Assembly: GCA_946699065.1 (NCBI GenBank)
Contig: CAMPDV010000112.1
Coordinates: forward strand, 496,001-560,000
Source: Loxodes magnus
Taxonomy: Eukaryota; Ciliophora; Karyorelictea; Loxodida; Loxodidae
Direction: 5' to 3'
DNA: 64,000 bases
The notes below the pieces were generated by a model. The model ran no database searches. It saw only the letters and a program-made list of their open reading frames with translations, and had not been told where the DNA came from. The translations under genes were made by a program, and so were the position numbers. Below, piece by piece: positions 35,998 through 47,042 of the stretch. Each line of letters starts with the position of its first letter. Position 1 is the stretch's first letter.

Positions 35998-37192
35998 ATG
36001 AATTTCGATTATAGAAACTATTATTAGATCTTTAGCAAGACAAATCCTAACATCGAAATTTGAGCTTTTCTATCCTTCATTCTGCTTTCGCTAGGTATCG
36101 GAATTACCTTCTATTCAGCTCATAACATCTATGTAGCTAAGTTTTTTATCTCCTTCTCTAACCTTCTATTTTCCTTAGTACTCGCCTTTATCGAATATTT
36201 ATCCTTATACTAAAAATTGGGACTGATGCCTGAATGGTTTGATATGCCTATTTTCAAAAGATACTCTGAAACTTAAACCTAAATTAACAAAGGAATTCAG
36301 TGGGCTATATGGTAAGGATACTGAATCTGCTGGCTGTAATTTGCAATTCTGTTTTCCTTCAAATTATGCTTCGACAGTTTAAACATCGTCTTGGCTATCA
36401 CCGCTCTATAAGGTATTTTGAGCATTTTTCTTGCTAAATGTTATTTAGATGAAAGAGTGACTTGCATGTAAACCAATGGCCTAATAATCAACACTATAGG
36501 GATAGTTTTCATACTAATAACTGAAGTGATTGAGTAAGAATCATACAGGTATTACACTTTAATCTTAGGATTAATTTCCTTGCTGACTTTTACTTTGAAC
36601 AACGTACAAATAATGAGATGCTCAAGAGAGAAAATAGATGTGAATATATCGATCATAATAACTCTTACTTTTGAAGCTCTTCTTAGCTTTGTTATTATCT
36701 TGCTAATATACTTTATAACAGATTATAACATTAAGCTTTACACTGACTTCTATTATGGCCTGCTTACTTTCATTGGCTGTAAGCTTTTATTCAGCTTTTT
36801 TAATTACTTCTGGCTTTTATCTACTCAGCAAATCGATGTTCGCTGGGTAGTTAACTCCTGGAGCTATGCTTATTTCTAATATAGCTATAATTCATTCAAT
36901 CGAAGTGGTTATTACCTCTGATGTCTTCCAACTTGGATGGAAACCTATCGCTATTCTTATGTGCTTACTAGGTAGTTTTATAGTAGTATTTGGAGATATC
37001 TTCTGCATAAAATTTGGTGGAGGGCGGTTTGTCCCTTTATGAAAAAAATCGCAGTTTAGAATACCGATAAAAGTGAATGACAATGTTGATCAAGATTCTA
37101 CTATTTAAAACATAGTGAAATACTAAGCAGTGGAAATACCTGAAAACACAGTGTATAGATTTTAGGTTTCTGATGAGAAAGCCTTTTAATGA
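35998..37192 (+). CDS. Drug/metabolite (EamA/DMT) superfamily transporter
   Basis: 392 residues after removal of a 16-nt intron (36779-36794), ATG 35998, TGA 37190-37192. About ten hydrophobic helices are visible, beginning IWAFLSFILLSLGIGITFYS. The last pair is introduced by GQLTPGAMLISNIAII and HSIEVVITSDVFQLG, the arrangement seen at helices 8-10 of DMT carriers such as SLC35F or EamA proteins. The final segment AILMCLLGSFIVVFGDIF is followed by a 60-residue polar tail. The intron is essential: without it the frame breaks inside helix 8. Substrate is unknown; nucleotide-sugar, thiamine or amino-acid carriers of this fold are alternatives. The Trp in NIEIWAF is TGA. Confidence 0.8.
36779..36794 (+). 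other. 16-nt intron in DMT transporter gene
   Basis: GTAAGCTTTTATTCAG. Removal joins TFIG to SFLITSGFYLL and gives the conserved LTPGAML segment in frame. Confidence 0.92.
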
Positions 37193-37713
37193 TAGCGATT
37201 CTTTAAATTACATTTTCTTGATAAGCTAATCAATTATTTATATTTATTGATGTACATAAATAATGTTCTTCAATTTCATGGCTATAATATCCACACTGTA
37301 CTGCTTCTTTATTTCTTGAAAATAGCCAATTATAGAAGGAAATGCTGGTCATATGTGAGTGAATATTGTATGATGTTATGTCTTATTACCATATCATATG
37401 ATGGTAGTATTTAAATGCAAATCCCAACTTTAACTATTATATCAAAAACTCTCAGTTAAACCTTTAGATAAGCATGTTTATAGATAATTCCTTCTCTTTC
37501 TGTTTGGAGAGGAAAATACTTAAGAGATATGTTAAGTCTTTATAAAGTGATTAGTTAAGGATTTTACTAGTTAGAGCTATTTAACTTTTTATAGAGTTAA
37601 ATTGAGCAGTCTTATAGAAGAGGAAGAGCATATATTAAACAGTAAATAGGAACTATTTGTTAAAGCTTAAATATATAGATTCAATTGTTAAATGTTAACT
37701 GGCAAAAGTACGC
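37193..37713. other. Intergenic, convergent
   Basis: AT-rich spacer between the stops of the DMT transporter (+) and the CaMK-type kinase (-); nothing is seen. Confidence 0.55.
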
Positions 37714-38712
37714 TCATTTGCTTTATTTCGATGGCATCGTTTTCATCTTATGCTCGTTTCCTGCTTGCGCGAATTTATGAACTGCAAGGACTGTATTGCC
37801 CAACTTTTTAAATTTCTTTTTGGCTTGGAATTCCTTAAGGCTTTGCTATACTCTAGGCATTGCAACTCTAGGAGTGTTCTTTCCTATCATTCATTCATGC
37901 TTTAAAACGTTTTCTGCTGTAAGACGTTCTTTGGGATTTACTTGTAGGAGACCACATAGTAAATCTTTTGCCTGGACTGAAATATCATCCCAATACGGAC
38001 TGGGAAAATCGAATTCTCCTTTCTTAATTATCTCAAATAAGACTTCATTATCCTCATCATAAAATGGAGGAAAGCCACACAAAAGAATATATAAAATGAT
38101 ACCTATACTCCAAAAATCTACCTCAGGCCCATATCCTTTACCATTAAGTATCTCAGGAGCTACATATCCAGGAGTTCCACAAGCAGTTGTCATCAAATCT
38201 TCTGAACAAAAACGGGCAAGTCCAAAGTCTGAAATTTTAATGATAGATCCTGGATCTTAGGAAACGTATAATAAGTTTTCAGGCTTTAGATCCCTATGCA
38301 CAATTCCTAAATCATGACAATAACGAATAGCATCTACAATGGGTCGAATAGTTAACGATGCTTCAAGTTCAGAATAACATTCCTTCTCTACTATTCTATC
38401 AAAGAGTTCGCCACCGATACAAAGTTCTAAAACCATGTAAAGCTTCTGAGGTTCATCAAATATGTCATAGATTTTGACTACATTAGGATGGTCAACCTAT
38501 GACAAAATGTCAACTTCTAGTTATATTCCTTACTACTCATCAAAGTCAAGTTTGCTTTTGTCAATTATTTTTACAGCATATTGCTAATTATCTTTCTTAC
38601 TGATGCAGCTCTTAACTACTCCAAACGTACCTTCGCCGAGTTAATCAGCCAGAGAATAGAAATTATGGAATGCCTCAGAAGGGTCTGTCACCTTATGGTA
38701 TTCTACTGACAT
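37714..38712 (-). CDS. CaMK-type serine/threonine protein kinase
   Basis: 332 residues, no intron, ATG 38712 to TGA 37714-37716. The kinase domain covers residues 20 to about 275: GEGTFG loop (26-31), Lys48 in YAVKIID, MVLELCIGGELFDRI, HRDLKPENLL, ISDFGLAR, and CGTPGYVAPEIL in the activation segment. VDFWSIGIILYILLCGFPPF and the end box LKHEWM follow, with the box's Trp written TGA at 37891-37893. These are hallmarks of the CaMK group (CaMK1/DCLK/CDPK kinase domains). The 55-residue tail is strongly basic (SLKEFQAKKKFKKLGNTVLA), like a calmodulin-binding autoregulatory segment. No EF-hands follow, so it is not a CDPK. It lies 91 bp downstream of the coiled-coil gene's stop, same strand. Confidence 0.93.
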
Positions 38713-38803
38713 ATTATAAGATATATAAATTTCAGTAAATGCCTTTAAATTAATTCTCGAAGATTAGATTTATTACTTTTTTATTAAATGTATATTAACT
38801 AAT

Positions 38804-39453
38804 TCACTGTTTGTTTTTACACCACAGTATTTTCCCCATCTTACTATTAGTTTTAACTCTCCTTCTTATTATTTACCTCGCTTTTGTTGATTTCCTGCTA
38901 AATAACATTTTTCTACTGTTGTTCAAGTAGTGCCTGCTTTGCTTCTTCTTATGAGATTTCTAATAAAGTTGATAAAGCGTTAAATAGCTATGTTTGGTCT
39001 CCTCTAAATAAAGTATTACATAGATGGAATTTCCTGGAGGAGTAAGAGTAATAAACTTTTGACTTAACTTATGAATTCTTTATGTGCCTAGTTGCATGCT
39101 TAGTCTATTTTCCTGTTTTACTTCATTCTTCTCAATTTCAGTGCTTAAGACTCCGTTTCAAGTTCATTACTTGCATTTTAGCATCGGACCTGATTCAATT
39201 CCAGTTATAGCACTTGATTCTCCAGCATCAGAGTATGAACCTCTTCATATGGTACTAAAACTTTCTAGTCTTAAATCTATTTATCTGGATCCTTATATTG
39301 ATATCTATCAAGCTCTATATTTTATCCTTCAAACTCTCTTCCAAGTTAAAACTCCTCAGCTTCTTTCTAACCTTAAATCTGCAATCTTAAAAGTTCATTC
39401 TGCATTTCCTCTATCTCTTATGCTAATTGCTTAAGTTTAGATTTCTTTTCCAT
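38804..39453 (-). CDS. Small coiled-coil protein
   Basis: 205 residues from three exons: ATG 39453, introns 39004-39019 and 38807-38822 (both 16 nt), TGA 38804-38806. Residues 1-120 form a Leu/Glu/Gln heptad coil (KLKQLAQEIEEMQNELLRLQ; EEVHTLMLENQVLQLELNQV). After the first intron a second helical segment reads FNALSTLLEISQEEAKQALL, and the tail is Gln/Asn/Glu-rich. Exon lengths sum to a multiple of three only with both introns. The second intron directly abuts the stop codon. No named family is recognised; cytoskeletal association is an inference. Confidence 0.75.
38807..38822 (-). other. 16-nt intron immediately before the stop codon
   Basis: GTGTAAAAACAAACAG on the minus strand. Splicing places TGA directly after the last valine codon. 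Without it there is no in-frame TGA before the downstream kinase gene begins. Confidence 0.6.
39004..39019 (-). other. 16-nt intron in small coiled-coil gene
   Basis: GTAATACTTTATTTAG on the minus strand. It joins LLLQEIPSI to GDQTQLFNALS. Confidence 0.8.
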
Positions 39454-40972
39454 TTTACTAATTCAATATTAAAGAAAGAATAGTAACTTACTTCATCTTA
39501 TATCTTCAACTAGTCTACTCTATTTTATGCTATCTGCTTTAAAGAAATCATACCTTTTTCTTGTAATACTGGGAGGATAGTTTATGCCGTGTCTAGAAAA
39601 CAGGAAGCTTATATGTCTATGTTGTTGCAGTCAAATGCCACCATATTAATCTGAGAAAGTATGCTATTCTAATCCTTTCCAAAGCTGAAATAACTGTACT
39701 ATAAATTTCCGATTCTTAGTTTGATTTTTCTATAGCTTAACTATACTTAAAAAATATTTAATTAAGGAGAGGCTGAATAAGGGTATATTTACCTTATCTA
39801 GAAGATAAATATCAATCCTTATAAGTTCTCATTTATTCCTTTTTAACCCTGTTTGAGATCTTTGATATAAGGATCACTTTTTTATATCAAATTTGATGCT
39901 AATAGCTACATCTACAATTTAACAAAGCCATTGATACATTTGGCCATTAATAAATAAATTAGCATAATTTAACTTACCTATACTATATATAACTGTAGCT
40001 AACTAATCATTAATGTTATTCTTAACTGCTAATGTATTTTCAAAGTATACCTGTTTTTGCTATACTAAGCTAATCGGATATTTATCTTGATGATCTTCTT
40101 TAGGTACTCCTTATAACGTCTATCCGGAAATACGTTTAACTCCTTTTTATATAAGATCATTATCTCATACATTGCTATACGCTCTTGTTTTTAATTTAGC
40201 ATTCGAAAGTAAAATTGCAAGAAGTAGTAATCCTAACGTTTAGGTTTATTAGTATACAAGTAATTTATCATATAAGACATAATTTCTCTTACCTTAGATT
40301 CTAGTAGCATGATGATCTCCTTCCTAATACACTTTGGATATTAACTATACCAATCTCGCTAGAGTCACTTATACCAGATTTATTCCTTTTAAGGTTTGAA
40401 TCTTTCTTCCTTTGCAATTTATTTAGCCTTTTATAAGAGATTTTACTCTCTTTCGTACTATAAGCCTGAGTTAATTATCCCTTTCTCTCTTTTTAGCTAA
40501 TAAACGAATCTATTTTGCCTTCGCTTAGTTATAAAGATATAGCGTATTCATTAATATAGCTTTATCACTGTCAAGTAATAAATTATAGCTTATATAACCA
40601 CAAATAGTTACAATAAGCTTCAAACTTATAGTATAACTACTGCAATATTTTTCTACTTATACCTCAAAACTACTCAGGATAGCCTAATGACCATCCACTT
40701 AACTACTACAAGCATAAGTTCATAGCAATTACAATATGAACACTACTAATTCTAACCTGCCAGAGAAGCAAGGGTATCAGTAAAGGTGTGTTGGATATAA
40801 TTAAATAGGATATAAGAAAGTAACGACACACATCTAAATGATGGTACTGGTTGAGTTAATGTATTTAGAGTAATTTATAGAGGAGGATATTTAGAGGTAT
40901 GTCTAGACATATTTGATATAAGATAGCGTGCTTAAAATAAATAACAATTATAAGATATTCAGTATTATAATT
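39454..40972. other. 1.5-kb intergenic region
   Basis: AT-rich, head-to-head spacer between the small coiled-coil gene (-) and the Kelch-type gene (+). It is slightly T/C-rich on the plus strand at 40080-40520. No supported gene is seen. Confidence 0.5.
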
Positions 40973-42080
40973 ATGCTTAATGTATCTATCTAGAACGAAG
41001 CTCAAGAAAAATGACATCAGAATAGAAAAATTCTTTGAGTGTTTTCTTATCCATTCTAAGAGAAAGCGAAGTAGAAACCTGCTTTAGCTAAGTTAAGGGA
41101 AATCCCTTTGTTGCTAATAAGGTATGATATCTGCTGCTATAATGAAATCTAGTTTCCTTATATTCTGAGTTATTTGTAGCATAGGAATCAGTGAGCTATT
41201 TATAACCCAACTTCTAATACTTATGAGACTGTTTCTAACTAGACTCTACTGATTTTACCAACGGAGATTAACTAATTCACTTCTCACTAAATACTAATCA
41301 CTGGGTATATAAAGCAGAATAAGAAGAACTCGTGTAAATACTTGAGCGTCTTCAACTGCTTGGATAAGGTTACTGCTGAGTATAAGTTATTATAAAACAG
41401 AAGGTGCTAAAAAACTGTTTATGCTCCTGGTAATAGAATCTTTATCCTTTCAGGCCATGACAAAGATAAGAAAGGCTTGTTTACAAACGAACTGCTGAGT
41501 TTAAAAACTGGAGAAGTGAGTTAGATATAGAAAATACCTGTGCCAGTTTCGTCAGGAGGAGTTAGTCTGTGCAATTAATCAATTTACATGTTTGGAGGGC
41601 GAAACTAGAATTTTGATACTAATTTGATACAAGTTTACAAGATTTAGCGTGATACTTGAGAGATAGTGAGATTAGTTCTACCATTTGAAGGCGTAATAGC
41701 ATCAATTGCATACCAGAAAAATAAAATACTAATTTTAAGCGAAGGAGGTAACAGCAAGACTCTAGATATCAATATCTACGACCTGCAGATTTAAAACTTT
41801 CACCTATCTCAGAAATTTAGAAACATCCAAATAGATAAATATCATCATCCTTTTTCTATAGGAGACAAAATATGTCTAAAGATTAGCTAAAAGAACCATT
41901 AATTTGCTTTATATGACCTGAAATTAAACTCTTTATCTTATTTTAGTTTTAGCAAGAAAATAAGGAACGAATTTTAGTAAACGAATAATTACTAGCAAGC
42001 AGTAATAAGTTAGAAAGATGATAGGGAGTGCAAAAGGATTTGTTTCTGCTATAACTAGTGTAACATTTTGTAAGGCTTGA
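40973..42080 (+). CDS. Kelch-repeat-like beta-propeller protein
   Basis: 363 residues with one 16-nt intron (42002-42017), ATG 40973, TGA 42078-42080. After a helical N-terminus (EAQEKWHQNRK; AKQKPALAKL), repeated blades show the Kelch pattern of four strands with a terminal aromatic. Examples are FPYILSYLQHRNQWAIYNPT, RIFILSGHDKDKKG, and SIYMFGGRNQNFDTNLIQVY followed by RDTWEIV, then ILILSEGGN. About five to six blades can be counted. Kelch propellers mediate protein contacts, for example in ubiquitin ligases or phosphatases; no catalytic domain is attached. The intron is required to reach a stop soon after the last blade, giving the tail GSAKGFVSAITSVTFCKA. Confidence 0.8.
42002..42017 (+). 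other. 16-nt intron in Kelch-type gene
   Basis: GTAATAAGTTAGAAAG. It joins NNYQQA to MIGSAKGF and brings TGA 42078-42080 into frame. Confidence 0.75.
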
Positions 42081-43250
42081 TTTACTTTAATTATCTTAAT
42101 TATTTATAAAATCTTGTATTAAGAAGACTACATTTTGCTTCTAGTATTAGTCAGTTGATATATGATAGACGCTTAGATACTAAGAGCTTATTTTGAGCAA
42201 AGATATCTTTCAGTTAAAGTTAGTTGAACATTAATTATAGTTCACTTTATTGGAGATTTCGAAACAAAGATTTTGATTTAAGAAGTTTCCAGATGAAAGT
42301 CAAAAGCTAAGTATCACAAAAAAATAATCTTTCTCATAGCTACTCTTTTATGCTACTTGAATCTAATATTTTATCACATTGCTAATATAGCTATTATTAG
42401 AAAATTCAGCTATATATTAATTTTTTTTCTTTTAGAAGTTGAAGCAGAAATATCAACTTCAGTTTTAATCTAAACAAACATACTGATACGATATTTTTAC
42501 TGTTAATCTCAAACTTCATATTGAGTCCTTACTATTATCTCCTTTTAGCGTGGCTTTTATTTATTATATATAGTCAGTTATTTTTGTCCAGATAATTTAT
42601 TTCTTGGTTTATTAAAAAAGTTATTTTCCTTTTTCTTTTCTCTAGATTTAGAGACACTTTATATAATATTATATATCCTCTTTATATAATATTGCTATGT
42701 TCTTTATCTCCCAATGCTAATCCTTTATAATAATAGCTCAGATCCTTGTTTATTTTATCCTATTTTAGTACTAGAATGAATATTCTAAATCTAAGATACT
42801 TTATTAGTAGCTTAATCCTCCTCATTTATACTATCCTTAGATTATCTAGCTTTCAATCTTTTATTTACCTTATTCTTCCATAGTCTGCTCCCATCTGACA
42901 TATAAATTTTTGTGGTTTATTTACAACTTTAAACTGGTCTAAGACCTGAAAATTTCTAGCGTTTGGATTGAAAGATCATAACGACTAAAGTTTCCTTATC
43001 ATAAAATGCTTGATTTTGATGTAGAAAATGACTTAAATAGACAAGATAATATAATAGAAGATACCAAAGATAAAATGACCTTATTGAAAGTGATAGTATG
43101 TGTCCAGTAACTCTTGCATTGGTATCTTATCTAGTGGACATTGTAAAGAGTAAGTAGACTTAATGAAAATGTAGATGATAAGCTAAAAAATTAGACTGAC
43201 TGTTATTTTTAAATTTAATGCTATAAATGAATATTCAGTTTGAAAGCCTT
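42081..43250. other. 1.2-kb intergenic region, convergent
   Basis: Very AT-rich spacer between the stops of the Kelch-type gene (+) and the malate dehydrogenase gene (-). Nothing is seen. Confidence 0.55.
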
Positions 43251-44288
43251 TCAATTTTTGAATAAAGTGAAGAAAAATATCACAGTGAAGCAAGCCAAGG
43301 AAGGTAAAAGGAAATTATAAGAAAGTGCCTCTGCTTTCTCATCAATAAGCTCGCTTTCTGTAGCCTTCATCATTTTCCATTAAAAATTGTCGATTCGAAA
43401 ATCAGTTTTCACCTAGTAATTCTCATTGACACAGATCACAGGGAAACTATAGAAGATGCCTTTTTTAATACCATATTCTCCTTAGGAAATTACTGCCATA
43501 TTCACCCATTCTCCTAGTTTTGTTCCTTAAATCCAGTCTCGACAGTGTCCAACAATCGCATTGGCTGTAGCTAGAGCTGAAGAACTTTTTCTTATTTCTA
43601 TGATTTTATTTCCTCTATACTAAACAGCTTGGATTAAATCAGTTTTAAGCCATTTATCATCTTTGAAAAAATTCTTTATCGGAATATTATTTATCGTTAC
43701 GTAATTTGTATCTGGGTACTATGTAGTACTGTGATTACCCCAGATTATCACGCCTTTTATGGTTTATGAGTCTTAATTTGTTTTTACAGCCAATTTATGT
43801 ACTGTTCTGTTTTAGTCTAATCTTGTTAATGCGGAAAAATTTTATTTAGGAATGTTCGAGGCGTATAGACTCAAAATTGTGCAGTTCGTATTTGCTGGAT
43901 TTGCAACTACCAAGAATTTACAGGTTTCCTTGCAGACCTTATTTGCTGCTCTTCCTTAATCTTTAAAGATTTTTCGATTGTATTATAGAAGTTCTCTTCT
44001 TGTCTAAACTGCTCTTCTTGAAAAGCTTCCTAGGAAAATAATTAGATCTGCGTCTTTAAAAATGACGTATGGATCAGATCCATACTCTATTTTCACAAGA
44101 AGAGGAAAAGCACAGTCTTATAGTTCCATTAATATTCCCTTTAAACTGTTTTCAGCAGGTTGGATGTCAAGCAACTTTAGGTGGATGTAAACCTTCGGTC
44201 CATAAATCTAGCCACTCGCTATCATAGGAAGCACAGAGTATCCTATTTATCCAGCAGCACCAGTTATCGCTACTATTTTAGTTGACAT
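43251..44288 (-). CDS. Malate dehydrogenase, cytosolic type
   Basis: 345 residues, no intron, ATG 44288 to TGA 43251-43253. It interconverts malate and oxaloacetate with NAD. The dinucleotide fold starts ITGAAGQIGYSVLPMI. Then come the substrate-binding arginine loop (LGSFSRRAVQTRRELL), VVANPANTN, the SALTRLDQNR segment, and the catalytic-histidine motif IIWGNHSTTQYPD. The EWVNMAVISQGEYGI strand follows, as in cytosolic MDH1-type enzymes. Length is about 10 residues over MDH1 because the C-terminus, after LIDEKAEALSYNFL, carries a hydrophobic extension in AT-rich sequence. A missed intron or earlier stop there is possible. There is no targeting peptide, so it is cytosolic by inference. Confidence 0.93.
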
Positions 44289-45000
44289 TTTATTTATAAT
44301 TTTCGCTAAATTTTAAGGATAAAACTACTCTTAAACAATCAACATGCTAAAACGCTCCTTTAAAGCGAACTCAACTTAATACCTTAAACTTCATAACTAG
44401 CACAGCGCTTATGCCATACCATATCTACACTTAACTATCCAAACCATCTCTCCAATCAACTTACTTGATTAAAAAGGAGTAAAACTGATTTCTATACTAG
44501 CTCTCAATATAAATTCTTTTGACCTTAAAACAATAAGAATGTTATCAATATTACCTTAATTAAGTTAACCACACTTTCAATATTTCTTACCTACAGTCAC
44601 TGTTATTTTGCCCTATTACTCTAGCTTACAACTTCAACCTATTTAATATAGCAGTTATGAGGTAATTTGACTTTATGTGTGAAGAAGTGAGTTTGAGATG
44701 CTATTTGGCTTTTGAATTTAAGGTAGCTGTATATATAGCGAAAAATGAAGCTTGATTAAGGTTAAAAGTTAGTAAGATTTCATAATGAAACTGGCAATCT
44801 GCTGTTAAAAAAGAAGAATGAAGAAGATATCTCATATTTAAATGGGCAGAAATACTCTCGATTTTATTAAAATAGCTTTATAAGTTAAATGGAGTGATTA
44901 ATATAGATATTATAGTATGAATATAAATATATAAATATATCTTTTTATGAGGCTATGATTAGAGAATTAAATCAGTAAATAAATAATTAGATAAAAAATT
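44289..45000. other. Intergenic upstream of malate dehydrogenase
   Basis: AT-rich spacer, tandem minus-strand genes on both sides; nothing else is seen. Confidence 0.55.
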
Positions 45001-46311
45001 TCATCTCATGTTCTTTAAGTAATTTATTTTAATCTACCGTATGGCTTTCTTTCGATCTTCATCTAACTCCTGGCTCTTTTGCTAGATCTCATTTTCCCTT
45101 GACTTCTACATATGCTGAATCAGCTTTGTAATGAGATCGTTTGCTGCATGTAAATAATTACTGTTATTTGCGTTTTTTTGCTTTTCGTATTCAAGTATCT
45201 ATTTTTCATAGTCAAGTTTAATTTTGTTCAAGATTTCGTATTTTTTCTGTATCATTTACTCTAGACATTGCTAGATTTCCTGCTCCAGTTTTTCATCGTT
45301 AAATTTTAAATCTGGCCCTCCTCCCATTTCTGCTTCAGATCCTATAGAAAAGAATTTTGGGTGCTTTCTGTTCTTCCTTATTTATTAGATCGTATTTTTC
45401 ACATCTTGGGTACTACTTAGGAATGAATCTTCCGGGTTGTGGTCTTTTTAAATAATTTCTGATATCTTTCTTAGCGAGCCAGTTTTAGGCGAAAGTTCAG
45501 GTTTTGATGCAATTTATTTTCCAGAAGCAGGTGACTCCGGCTGAAATGAAGTAGGTTTCTGCTACTGCTTTTCTTTGCCCAAAGCATATTAACTAGCACT
45601 TTTTTCCATCTTTTTTAAGCTCAATCTATCCTTGAATCTCCTTTCTTAATCCTTCAAATCATTCTCAAGTGCTTCATAAGATAGCTTATATGAACTAGCG
45701 TTCCGTTTCAGCAAGTCTTTGACTGATTAACTTGAGCTAAGTAGTTCTTGTTCTTATTTAGCCAAGTGAAGCTTGACTATAGCAGTTCTTTTCTTCTTAT
45801 TCTATTCATTTCTATCCTTGTAGCTCTATATTTAGCTCTATTATTACTTAGGTTTTACTCTTTTTTACCCCCTATTAAAGCAAGTAGTCATAACCTAATG
45901 AAAGCAAGTCTTAGGACGTTAATCTATTTCAGGTTCTAAGCCAGATCTTTTTTAACTGTCTCTCTACTCAGGTTCTAGTTTCTGCACGGTATAATAAACT
46001 TCGTTAGTATGCCAGACGAAAGAATAGTCATCAATATCTTGTTAGGAGTTATGCGAGCTAATAATTTTAAGTACTTCGGGATTAGATAGCATGTTTTGCA
46101 TGCGTTCCTAATACGAAATGTATTTAGGATCTTCTATAAACTCGAAATACTCTACTACATTCGTATAAAGCTTCATTAACTCCTTAATTACTGAATAAGT
46201 ACAATTGTACTAAAGTTCAGTCTCTAAATTAAGAATCTGCTCAGCCCATTAAGGTGATAGTTTGAAAGACTATTTACCTTTGGACTATTTTTACTTCTAT
46301 TTCAAACTCAT
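45001..46311 (-). CDS. Coiled-coil protein with conserved-looking N-terminal helical domain
   Basis: 436 residues, no intron, ATG 46311 to TGA 45001-45003. Residues 15-110 read as a compact helical domain (LSPQWAEQILNLETELQYN, IKELMKLYTNVVEYFE, ERMQNMLSNPEVLK). A basic linker precedes a coil (about 195-235), a Ser/Pro-rich region (QPESPASGKQIASKPELSPK) and a C-terminal coil of about 120 residues (KLDYEKQILEYEKQK; KKAIRQIKINYLKNMR). Sequence style suits a centrosomal, basal-body or axonemal component, but I cannot name it. The frame stays open upstream of this ATG, so an N-terminal extension to about 46470 is conceivable. The ATG at 46311 was taken because it starts the polar, protein-like sequence. 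Confidence 0.78.
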
Positions 46312-47042
46312 TTTATTATATAAAACTTACTTACCAATTACTTTCTCTTTTCTTCTTTAAATCGAACCTGCCAAATGAATTCTCTATATGGCGGGAGGTT
46401 TAAATCTGCGCTACTAAGAAATATAAAAGAGAAGAGGAAGAAGAAATTGATTTTTAGGTTCGAAGTGAAAGATCATTCTTCGTAACTTTTCCGGTAGCAG
46501 ACTTGATTACAGTTGAGGTGAATATATACTAAGCAAGATCTTGATCTACTTCTCTGAATATTAGTGAAGGTTTGTTATATTAAAGCTTATAATGTATAGC
46601 TTAATTTCTAAGCTTAAAATAAAATTTATTTTTCATATTTAAGCATAAATAAATTAACTCTACTAGCTATTCTGGCTTATAGCAAGCTATATTATATAAT
46701 TTGTTCTTCTACCTAATTATCCTACACTACTCCTTTCAACTATTCTCATTCTTAACTAAATACCTAAATGAAACACTTTCCATTAGCTTAATTATCAAAC
46801 ATTTGGATTTCAAGTTTCCCTCATTTAGATAATTTTATACCTCTTCAAACCATTAAAAGTTATCCATCATTCTTAAAACTCACAATCCTTTAAGAAAAAC
46901 GAGTAAAATATTAAAGGAAGCAAGATAGATAAGCCAATCTGATGCTAAAGACGTAAAGTAAAGAGGACAGTAAGAGCATAGGATTCTGGTTTATATGAAA
47001 TAGGTTTCAAATTATAGTTCAAAGTTAAATAATAATTTAAAT
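46312..47042. other. Intergenic upstream of the dynein gene, with a GC-richer patch
   Basis: The stretch 46340-46550 is more GC-rich than its surroundings. On the plus strand it reads EEEEEIDFQVRSERSFFVTF and VADLITVEVNIY up to TGA 46542-46544. Two other frames are open there too. It may be a short exon or small gene; no start was found. The rest is AT-rich and holds the dynein promoter. Confidence 0.35.

Noticed and set aside
39084-39434. 116-residue plus-strand standard-code open frame
   Set aside because: It is antisense to the minus-strand coiled-coil gene (38804-39453), whose heptad pattern and intron phases explain the region better.
38804-39453. Single-exon reading of the small coiled-coil gene
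   Set aside because: Without the 39004-39019 intron the coil runs into an unnatural sequence. With it, a helical Gln/Glu-rich C-terminus follows in phase.
46360-46480. tRNA suspected from TTCGAAC-like words
   Set aside because: No T-stem, anticodon stem or acceptor pairing could be formed around either occurrence on either strand.
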